Source: Euglena gracilis
Taxonomy: Eukaryota > Euglenida > Euglenophyceae > Euglenales
Reading direction: 5' to 3'
Length of the DNA stretch: 64,000 nt
NCBI GenBank assembly: GCA_039621445.1
Contig: CP154954.1
Coordinates: 74,598,265-74,662,264, forward strand
The notes below the pieces were generated by a model. It saw only the letters and a program-made list of their open reading frames with translations. It was not told where the DNA came from and ran no database searches. Below, piece after piece: positions 56,022-64,000 of the stretch. Each line of letters starts with the position of its first letter. Positions within the stretch are counted from its first letter, which is position 1. A program made the position numbers and the translations under genes.

Positions 56022-56418
56022 AAACCCCCCCCCAAATAATACCCCCCGGGGTATTATTTTTTCGCCCGAAGTCCCGGCCCGAGGGGGGGGGTATTATTTT
56101 TCCAAAATTTTCGAAATTTTCCGAAGTCCCGTAAAACCCAAAATAGCACCCAAAACCGCCCTTTGGGGTCATTTTTTGCACTTTCTTGTGAAATTTACCA
56201 TTTTTGGAGGTCAGATGAGCCAGAAAAATCCATTTTTTTTTCATAATTTGTTGTCAGAAATTGTGATGTTTACCTACATTTTCAGGTCAAAAAACCGGGC
56301 CTTCGGCCCGAAACTGGGGGGGGGGTATTATTTCGGCGGCCAAAGTCGGACCCCAAGGGGGGGGGTATTATTTGGGGGGGGGGTATTATTTGGGGGGGTA
56401 TTATTTGGGGGGGGGGTT
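56022..56418. mobile_element. C-tipped MITE, inverted relative of 37274-37671
   Basis: AAACCCC..CAAATAATACC at the left and GGTATTATTTGGGG..GGTT at the right. The inner blocks match the inverse of 37274-37671. The copy lies between two TTTGCGC palindromes of E3. No target duplication was found. Confidence 0.75.
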
Positions 56419-57479
56419 AGCATTTGCGCGGACGCGCAAATATTCGGCATTGACTTTGGTAAGAGTAATTGCCGATTTGCTTTTCTCCGCCAAAATGGAT
56501 CTCTTACCAAAGTCAGTGCCGGAGAACATTTGCATGTCCGCGCAAATGCTACCCACAGAACTACAACAGATGTACTCGTTCACATTTGCGCGTTGGCGCA
56601 AATTTTACCAACTTGTTTTGTTGATGACGTCATCAGAGACTATTTCATTGTTGGGCATATTGCGTGTCCGCGCAAGACGTTTTCCATCTGCTAGTGGCCA
56701 AATGTCTGCAGGATTCAATGGTTCTTTTGGAATGTCAGTGATCACACACTTCACATTACCGCAGAACCATCTGCATTGAAAGAACCCCCCGAGCAGGAGA
56801 TCTTGGTTTGAGGCAGAAGCCGTGTAGAGGAGCAGTCACTGGCCACCAGCGACGCAGAGGAATTGGACATCATCAGTGAGGAACCGATGAGCTCCTTCTC
56901 AGGATCCAAAAAAGCCAGCAGTGTCCGTGGCAGCAGAAACATACAGATTCTGATTTTGTGTCCACGCAGGCAATACCAACGGGGTCGTCAGGGTTGGTTA
57001 TTCTGGCTTATTGAGACATAAATTGCCCATGATAAAATTGACTGAAGTGTCACCCAGAATGCCAGAAAAATACTGTAAAAAGCAGCCAAAATTTTCGAGA
57101 TACACATCAGATCAGAATTTTTTCGGTCATATTGGCTGTATAACAGATGAAGCGGAAAAACGCTTCGATGATTTCAGAAATTTATTTTTAAACAGATTCA
57201 CACCTGAATGCGATCCAGCAAAAAGGTTGTAGAAAACCTACTGCATTGACAAACAACAAATGACGTCATCTGTCCGTCAAACACACAGATACAGAAGGAG
57301 AATATACACATAGCAAATACCTGCGTGCAAGGAAGACATCAGAATAGCAAAGAAAAGAAAGCAAAATGACTAATGAAGCGGAATACCGCTTCATCGACAT
57401 CTACAGTCGTGACATTACATGAAGCCCAATAGAATCAGCTGTAACACAAAATACAGTTACATTTATGCTGTGCCGGATA

Positions 57480-57650
57480 AAAAGGAGGAGAGACCACGTT
57501 CCACCTTTGAGATTCACTCTGCCTGACACCGACGTTGGCCACCGTCGGTGTCGATTGTTCCTGTGGGCTGCCGGAGCCGCAAGCGGCGGAACCAGGCACC
57601 CGGCAGCCCCGTGGCTCCCCGCCTTGCACTGCCGGAGACAGAATGGTTTT
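57480..57650 (+). CDS. Possible exon in E3/E4
   Basis: G/C-rich open frame (PLRFTLPDTDVGHRRCRLFL WAAGAASGG) between GAAGCGG palindromes at 57376 and 57770. It contains a TCGGTGTCGA/GACACCGACG inverted pair. Without family or phase support this is tentative. Confidence 0.25.
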
Positions 57651-58151
57651 AGGCTTAGACTGAACGTAGAACCAATATATGACGTTCGTGGTGCACCTGG
57701 CGGTTTGGTGGTTGTATAATGCGTGGAACAAATGCGTAGGTCAATGAACAGCAGATACTGAAGACAAAGGAAGCGGTTTTCCGCTTCCTTTGTACGTAAT
57801 TGGCACAATTTCACAAAAAGGGGAGAGGCTGGACCGGGTCCAATTCACTTCCCTGTACCCCCGAACGGTGCCCAGCCGTCAGGGGTTCGGTTGCGGCTTT
57901 TGCTGGACCAGGCTGGCGATCGCACAGTCCAGGCTCACCATTGATAGCAGCACCTAAACGTTACCTAATGTACGATGGACCTTGCAAAATGCACTTTGCG
58001 GTTCAGTCAAACGTTAAACGGTTAAACAGCAGCGCGCAACGCATTGCAATGCTTACGAAGCCATGCAGAATGCAACGTCAGTTTCGACAGGAAACGGTTT
58101 TCCGCTTCTTTTAATAAAGTGTTCAATATGTTTAATGTCACTCGCGAGGTA

Positions 58152-58578
58152 CCCCGCCCCCCCCCCTTGTCCACCGACCGGGTTCCTGCAACCCCCGACC
58201 AGGGGGGGTGGTCGTACACCCCCCACAACCTGCAACCCCCGACCGGGGGGTGGTCGTACCACTAGGGGCCAAAACAAAACCAAAAGCCAAAAAAGGTGCA
58301 ATTTCATAACGGTAATATTTCTCCCCATTAGGTGAGGGACCAATGCCATCACTACACTCAAACAAAACAGGACTCCCCGGAGGGAACATGACGAACACTC
58401 AATGGACAGGAAACACGGGAAAAAAGCTGGTCAAGAAGCACATGAGAGGAAAAATTTTGGTGGTCACCTGCAACCCCCGACCAGGGGGGGTGGTCGTACA
58501 CCCCCCTCAACCTGCAACCCCCGACCGGGGGGTGGTCGGTATATAGGGGTGGTCGGTGGACAAGGGGGGGGGGGCGGG
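58152..58578. mobile_element. C-tipped TA MITE with CTTGTCCACCGACC ends
   Basis: CCCCG, a C tract and TTGTCCACCGACC at the left; GGTCGGTGGACAA, a G tract and CGGG at the right; TA on both sides (58150-58151, 58579-58580). Four GCAACCCCCGACC(A/G)GGGG units inside. Related in layout to 49525-49771. Confidence 0.88.
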
Positions 58579-58959
58579 TACATAACTGTTTACCGGCTGC
58601 ATATACCATCAACAGGACAACAGTGGTAATGTTAGTAACCAAATTGAAAAACACAGTTACCTTGGTGGACCGAAGCCAAGATTGGCATACTGCAACTCGT
58701 CGTGCAGGTACCTCATTGTTCGCTACGACACTTGCACTGAGTTGATCGAGTCCATGAGGAATCCTCTGCTGACATGACCTTGGCGGAGTTTTTATTATTA
58801 ACAACATGGAAAACGGTTTTATAATTGCAACACAATGAAAATGAAGCGGAAAACCGCTTCACCTACGACTGAGATCGCGATCATGTCCGTTCATACCGAG
58901 TGATGTCACCACAAAGTACTACATAGTTCAAACCACACGCATTCACGTGGTTTAACTGA

Positions 58960-59400
58960 ACGTGCTCTGCGGGCTGCCGCTGGCAATGGCCAGCAAAAGC
59001 CGTACGTGGCGGGGACTGCCCACCCCCTCCACGTACTGTCTGTGGTTCCCTACCAGTGACAGCCTCCTTTTTGCTTTTACTGGAGGCAGCGGGAATCCGC
59101 TTCATACGAAGCCACATGTGTGGGTAGCGACTGTTGTCACCCAGGCAGTCGGGTTCATTGGTGCAGAGATTGAACGCAGTTTGTTGGAGCACTTTTGTTT
59201 TCTGGTGTCACCAACGGCTGAAGAAAGATGGGAGATCAGTGTACATACCGAGATCAAGATACTACATACGCCTGTGCTGTCCGATCAATTGGTTAGTCCG
59301 CAGGGTAGGGTAATGACTGTGATCACGGCAGGCAGTCAAGCAAATGTGGGTGGTGACTGTGATCACCCAGGCAGTTGTATCGAAAAATACAGGCATTAAT
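58960..59400 (+). other. Open frame of unknown meaning in E3/E4
   Basis: A 145-codon open frame (GAEIERSLLEHFCFLVSP in the middle) that crosses a GAAGCGG-type palindrome at 59088 and repeats GACTGTGATCACCCAGGCAG-like words. Codon bias is weak. It could contain an exon but cannot be called. Confidence 0.25.
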
Positions 59401-59872
59401 TTGAAAATGAGACACAGTAGGAAGTGTTTTTCCGCTTCCCGAAAAAATGCAGAAAAAATTCATAAATCCAGCCCTACGTTTCTGAATTGCGAGGTTTCTA
59501 ACCGACGTAAAATAGAGGTTGTACCACCAACCACATCAACTCACCACATATTCCCAGGTACTCGTGTTTTGGGGAGGATTTTACCTGACATCGTGCTCTG
59601 GATGCGCCCATTTTGAGAGACCAACGTCCTGTTGCACCCCCTGTTTCAAAATCAGAATACCCTTACCAAACAGCACCAAAAAATACCAGTAACCCTATAC
59701 GAAGCGTAAAACCGCTTCACATGTGACATTAAAGGCAATTTAACAAAGAGTTCAGAGTTTAATGTGTTGTAAACAGCAGATTCCCAAGAGGAAGCGGTTA
59801 TCCGCTTCCTTTCTGTCAGTATATCCGTATCTTTCCATTGGATCAGAGAACACATGCCTGCTGTTGCCCCAG

Positions 59873-59985
59873 GCCGGGAGTCCGTCAGCGTGGACGTGTG
59901 GGTCCGTGTCGCTGAGGGCCTGCAGAAGCAGCTGGTGAAGCAGCAGCTGCAGATCCTGCACGGTGGAGACCTGGAGCGCAGCCGG
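59873..59985 (+). CDS. E3 gene exon
   Basis: TTGCCCCAG acceptor, then GRESVSVDVWVRVAEGLQKQ and LVKQQLQILHGGDLERSR, then CGG|GTGTGT. G/C-ending codons. The preceding intron carries GAAGCGG palindromes and the following one (59986-60141) a TTTGCATGTTGGCGCAAAC palindrome. Confidence 0.55.
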
Positions 59986-60141
59986 GTGTGTCACGACATT
60001 GCGAATGCACTGTTATCTGATGACAATCTGTGGTCATTGAGCCAGTAAAAGCCACATGTTCCATTAACATGCGTGGTGTGGCCATCAGTTAGATTTGCAT
60101 GTTGGCGCAAACCATGCTCACGTTATCCTTTCACATCTCAG

Positions 60142-60329
60142 GTGCCGCCGGTGGCCCTCTGGGACGCGGAGAACGGCGGGATCAGTCCTGCTACTTGCTC
60201 TGCAGCGACGCCTGGGCCTGCAGCTGGAGGTCTGCACTGGGTGACCCTCGAGTGGCTGTGGAGAAGCGTCCTGAGACGTACGGAGGAGGGGGCGGAGGGT
60301 CTACTCCTGCATAGTGGGGACCTGACATT
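60142..60329 (+). CDS. E3 gene exon beginning VPP
   Basis: CATCTCAG acceptor then VPPVALWDAENGGIS. Beyond about 60185 the codon bias shifts to another frame (DQSCYLLCSDAWACSWRSAL), so an indel or a further splice site is likely. It corresponds in place to the VPQQITLVGQDQ mini-exon of E1. Confidence 0.4.
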
Positions 60330-61291
60330 GGCTGCAAGGCTTACTGCCTGGGGCGGATGGGGCCGCAGAAGCCGGACAGCTGGAGGTGGTGGTGGACCGC
60401 ATCTCCAAGCAAGTGCAGCTCCCTCTGCCGGTGGCGAAGGCGATGCCGTCCCTGATGGCCAACGCCATCGAGACGTACTCTCCAATGTGGTCTCCCCTGG
60501 AGAACGCTGCCCTCTCCAACCGGCTGAGGCACCTGGAGGAAGAGGCAAAGCACAGGAAAGCGCTGCAAGAGGAGGCACGTCCGCGGAAGGCGGAAGGTGA
60601 GGAGAAGAAGAAGAAGAAGGGGAAGGAAAAAGCGACGGCGAAGGCAAAGGCGAAGGCGCTAAAGCGGAAGCGGTCGGAGGCGGAGGGTGAAGCTGAGGCT
60701 GAAGAGGGTGAAGATTCGGCCCTGAAGAGGAAGGCACTGCTGGAGAAATACATGAAGGACAAGAAGGGGCGGAAGCTGCTGAGTCCCTGGGAGAGGAAGA
60801 GGAAGGCGGTGAAAAGAGGAAGAGGAGAGAGAAGCAGAGGGGGAAGAGCCAGCGGGAGAGGAGGCGGAAGAGGAGGAGAAGCAGGAGCCCACAGGGGAGG
60901 AGCCTGTCGCCCCGGCAGCGGAGGAGGAGTCCCAGGTGGTGGTGCCCCGGCCGGAGCCCCCTATGGATGTGGAGGAGGAGGAGGAAGAGCTGGAGGAGCC
61001 CGTCACCCCGAAGAAGGACCCCCTGGTGCCGCCCTGGAAGCGCCACGGGCCGACAGGCCCACCTGGCCCAGGCCAGGCCCTGAATGGCCCGCTGTCGGCC
61101 GCCCTGACGCCGGGGTTCAGGCTGCCGGCGGCGCTGAAGCCGGCTGGAGAGCCTCGTCAACCGCTTCTGAAGGCAAGCCTGCTGCGAAGGAGAGCGCTGG
61201 CGCTGCACCCCCGGCAGCGGCGGAGGAGGCGGGAGCGCCGAGCGAGCGCCTGCAGCGGCACCGGGGTACATGGGCCAGCGGGAAGAAGTGA
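60330..61291 (+). CDS. E3 gene last exon: helix plus Lys- and Glu-rich tail (two frame changes)
   Basis: GAAEAGQLEVVVDRISKQVQ, LPLPVAKAMPSLMANAIETY, SPMWSPLENAALSNRLRHLE, then Lys/Glu/Ala-rich repeats to about 60795. The codon bias then moves to another frame (EEPAGEEAEEEEKQEPTGEE, MDVEEEEEELEEPVTPKKD) until about 61150 and returns to the first frame for ASEGKPAAKESAGAAPPAA to the TGA at 61289-61291. Two opposite indels, real or from sequencing, would explain this. The layout matches the E1 protein C-terminus: helix, basic-acidic low-complexity tail, short end. Confidence 0.55.
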
Positions 61292-61366
61292 TTCCCGACG
61301 GAGGGGCGTGCTGCTATGGTTCCCCATTCCCCATCCCCTGACACGGGGTCAACTTGGTATATCACC

Positions 61367-61398
61367 CATCTGCCTTTGCGCGAAAGCAAAGGCAGATG
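61367..61398. other. Hairpin after the E3 gene
   Basis: CATCTGCCTTTGC, loop GCGAAA, GCAAAGGCAGATG: perfect 13-bp arms, 76 bases after the stop codon at 61291. It has the GCGC/TTTGC theme of the E3 palindromes but longer arms. It may be a member of the set or a 3' RNA structure. Confidence 0.75.
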
Positions 61399-62857
61399 GA
61401 ATTCTGGTGGCCTGTTCCTCCAGAGCGTTGCAGTGTGTACCTTCCTGTTGATTCATCAGGTTATTTGAAACTCATGGGTGCACCCTAGTGGATACGTGTG
61501 AGGCTCTGTTCTGTGAAAAAGAACAAATGTATTTGTGCCAACGCGCAAATACATTTAGTAAGAGACTCTTTTTTGGGAAAATGTCATCAGTTGGCAAGGC
61601 AGCACGCCACCCACTCACACCCTGAGCGCAAGCTGTCCTGCACGAAGGACAGCAACGCCGGTCTCCTCCACCGTAATCAGGCTGCCACAGGGGTTGCTTC
61701 ACTCGGATTATTTTTTTCTGACGAGATGGTGCGTCCAGCCAGACCAGCTCTGTTGGTCGGCATCTTCAGATGAAACGTGTAATGTTTTTTTATTTTATTT
61801 TCCTTTTTTCAACAAAAATGCCGGTGATGTGTACAGGAGTGTACAGATCTTCATGTTGTGGAGTTTTGTCACAGAGATTTTGACTGAGTGAAAGCCGACC
61901 AGCGCAACGCAGCCCAGAGACCGCCCGCTGTTGTTCCTGTCCTGCCTGGGGTTTACCAGCTGCCCATTTTGCACACCATATCAAGAATACAAGAAAGATA
62001 TGGTGGGTTGAATTATTTTTAGATTGCCACACGACATTTTTTTTGTGAATCGTATGTAGAGAGAATCATCTGTTTGCGCCAACGCGCAAATGTACTTTTC
62101 CAAAAAGAGAAAACCAGCATCCACTCCAGGCGAAGCAGCCGCCGTCTGGGCATTCGTGATGTGGCACATCACACACCACACAGGGGCTTCTGCTATACAT
62201 TTGCGCTTACGTGCAATGTCCATAAACATTGCCTTCTGTGCCCGGCAGTGTGGGGCCTGGCGTTGTTCACCAGACGTTGGGACAGGTCCCTGGGCTTGCC
62301 ATCAATCCCCCCAACCCCCCCACCTGGGTGGTACCCGCTGTACCGCTCCTCGCGCTTCAAGCACCCAGGGACTACAACTCTGTGACATGCCGTTTTTTTT
62401 CCCAACTTTGCACAACGTGTGTGTAGAGTCCACCCTCTGGATGCCTCAGCAGGCAACCCTTAACTGACAAATCACAGAGCCTAAAAAAAAAAAGGCAACA
62501 AAAAGGGCCAAATTACACCCGGCCTGTGTGGCACCATCCGGGGAACACAGTCAAGGCTTCAAAAACGAGGGACTCGCAACAGGGGTTTCGGCCTTTTTTT
62601 TGGGAAAATTCACGCGTTTTTTTTCACAGGGTTTTGCACCTTTTTCAAAATGGTGCACAGGCTGAAAAACACCAAAATTGGGCCTGTTCCCTGGGATCTA
62701 ACACCGGAAAATGATGCACACGCCACCGTGGAAGATCTTCACAGAACTGTAGGGTCAAAAGGGTGGGTTTCACCGTCGGGTTTCAAAGGGTTTGTAAATT
62801 TGCGTGTACGCGCAAGCAAAAAACCAAAAGCCTTCAGTGCGAGTTAGGCCACCTAAG

Positions 62858-63120
62858 AGGGTTGCCAACTTCCTTACAAACTTGCATGACGAGGATGCCC
62901 GAAACAAGGGGACTTGGGGAGGGACCACACGCACACACACACAGGGATCCCGTCTGAGGCGGAGTACGAGGCGGAGGCCGCGCAGGCCCCGACCGCTGCT
63001 GGGGTGGGGGCGACCGGTGTCCCCGCCGCCCGCTGCAACCTGCGGGGGAGATGGTGGGCGGCAGTCCGAACCCAAAGCTCTTGGAACATAATACTCCAAC
63101 CCTTCTTCGGAGCTGAGAAT
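62858..63120. other. Sequence beyond E3, no gene recognised
   Basis: Short open frames on both strands across 62940-63060 (GC-rich) with no motif. Confidence 0.4.
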
Positions 63121-63164
63121 TATGAAATTGATTATTTTTGGATTTTTTGTTGTTTTGTTTGGAT

Positions 63165-63370
63165 ACAATTCAGAAACAATGCTTGTTTGGATATAAGTCA
63201 GAAAAAAAAGTTTATTTGGATATAACGCTGAAAAGAATGTTCATTTGGATATAATTCAGAAAAAAATGTTCATTTGATTCAGAAAAAAATGTTTATTTGG
63301 ATATGATTCAAAAAAAAAGGGTTCATTTGGATACAATTCAGAAAAAATGCTTGTTTGGGTATAATTCAAG
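63165..63370 (+). repeat. TTTGGATATAATTCAGAAAAAAATG minisatellite
   Basis: About eight units of 20-27 bases, each with TTTGGATA(T/C)AA and CAGAAAAAA, starting near 63160 and drifting in length. Confidence 0.85.
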
Positions 63371-63933
63371 AAAAAACCCACATATGGGTGCCATGGCATG
63401 AATGCTACCGTGAGCACACCGGCGTCTGGTTGTTCTATCCACCCAACAAGGATAAACACTCAGGGGGACTGACCTGTACTGATGCAACCTCCCTACAAAC
63501 TAAAGGAAGCACGAATTTTGTGACGTCATCTGAATTTCCCTACTAAAAATCTTTCATCGCCACACCTTTGCCCTTTCGAGCGGGCTAACACAAGACTCCT
63601 TGCGCGACCTTAGCTAGAAAAAAAATTGAAAACGGAGTGCAATAATATCCCCAGCATTTGAAAAGGCAAAAACAACAAGAAACCAATGCATACCAGGAAC
63701 AACATCAGAATGACCCGGAGTTTTCTCTCCAACTGCACCATTTACAACTGACATTCCCGCCAACAAAAATGGATACCTTCTCCTTCTGGTCCAAGAAGCG
63801 GACCAAGGAGGTTTCTGTTCACACAGGGGGTGTATCAGCTGCATGCCTCCCTGAGACACTGAATCCAATAAAAAAAAAAAAACGCTGGGCAGTGTTCCGG
63901 AAAAAGACGTAGCAGGCAGGATGCGCCGGGGGT

Positions 63934-63987
63934 GGCCGGCCTAGGTTCGGCCTCGCTCCGCACCCCGAGCGAGGCCAAAGCCGGCCA
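63934..63987. other. Hairpin GGCCTCGCTC/GAGCGAGGCC
   Basis: GGCCTCGCTC (63949-63958) and GAGCGAGGCC (63967-63976) are exact inverses with an 8-base loop, extended outward by GGCCGGC and GCCGGCC with a small bulge. It sits at the end of the window; it could be an element end. Confidence 0.7.
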
Positions 63988-64000
63988 GTCCTAGCCCAAA

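Larger units (their letters stand above)
57007..59820. mobile_element. E4: possible E0-like element nested in E3
   Basis: The left end CTTATTGAGACATAAATTGC followed by CCATGATAAAATTGACT aligns with the E0 left end (CTTTGGGGGCCGAAAATTGC, CAATGAAAAAATGACT). All nine GAAGCGG-type palindromes of this region lie to the right of it and stop at about 59810. A matching right end was not found, so it may instead be that E3 carries two palindrome types. Confidence 0.3.
54960..62857 (+). mobile_element. E3: large CCTAAG-ended element with a gene related to that of E1
   Basis: TTTGCGC-loop-GCGCAAA palindromes at about 54961, 55975, 56424, 56527, 56583, 56660, 60090, 61530, 62073, 62199 and 62798, and GAAGCGG-loop-CCGCTTC palindromes only between 57148 and 59810. 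The right end GCGAGTTAGGCCACCTAAG stops at 62857, just after the last palindrome. The left end was not found, so the start given is that of the first palindrome. Plus-strand exons from 55.2 to 61.29 kb end in a charged tail like that of the E1 gene. Length would be close to that of E1. MITEs are inserted at 56022 and 58152. Confidence 0.55.

Overview
The window is eukaryotic nuclear DNA, probably from a unicellular green alga. The evidence is short GT-AG-bounded exons with strong G/C preference at third codon positions, set in very repeat-rich DNA, and one split gene that joins a PstS-like phosphate-binding domain to a class III nucleotidyl cyclase domain, an architecture I associate with chlorophyte algae. 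The species call is inference. No rRNA, tRNA, CRISPR or prokaryotic operon was seen. Most long open frames are microsatellites or G/C tracts.

Host gene (minus strand, about 51.3 kb down to at least 21.4 kb). Exons in transcription order: end of the PstS-like domain (51.27 and 50.3 kb), linker (45.84 and 44.59 kb), cyclase core (37.97, 37.20, 23.51, 23.00 kb), then C-terminal pieces (21.97, 21.53, perhaps 19.44 kb). Splice phases fit across 37.97/37.20 and 23.51/23.00. The intron inside the catalytic domain is about 13.5 kb and holds two complete TIR transposons plus a MITE. A second PstS-like first exon with a signal peptide lies at 2.28 kb, also on the minus strand, and suggests a neighbouring paralogue running off the left side.

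Mobile elements. The main find is a family of TIR elements ending CTTAGG-like/CCTAAG-like: E1 (28025-35835, perfect 5-bp target duplication, intron-containing gene with a ParB/Srx-like motif and a Lys/Glu-rich tail), E0 (24503-27876), E5 (ending 17523), E2 (ending 52343) and E3 (ending 62857, with a related gene). Each is dotted with its own type of short imperfect palindrome: GAAGCGG-loop-CCGCTTC in E0, GTGCGG-loop-CCGCAC in E1, TTTGCGC-type in E2, E3 and E5. In E1 these lie in introns and flanks, nearly all outside exons. There are also several MITE families tipped with poly-C/poly-G, one making TA target duplications and others 9-10 bp ones, a CAGT-ended foldback element, older dispersed repeats, and many microsatellites.

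Assembly note. Bases 1-1740 are a near-identical copy of 45949-47686 and end exactly at a 13-N gap, so this may be an assembly duplicate rather than a biological one.
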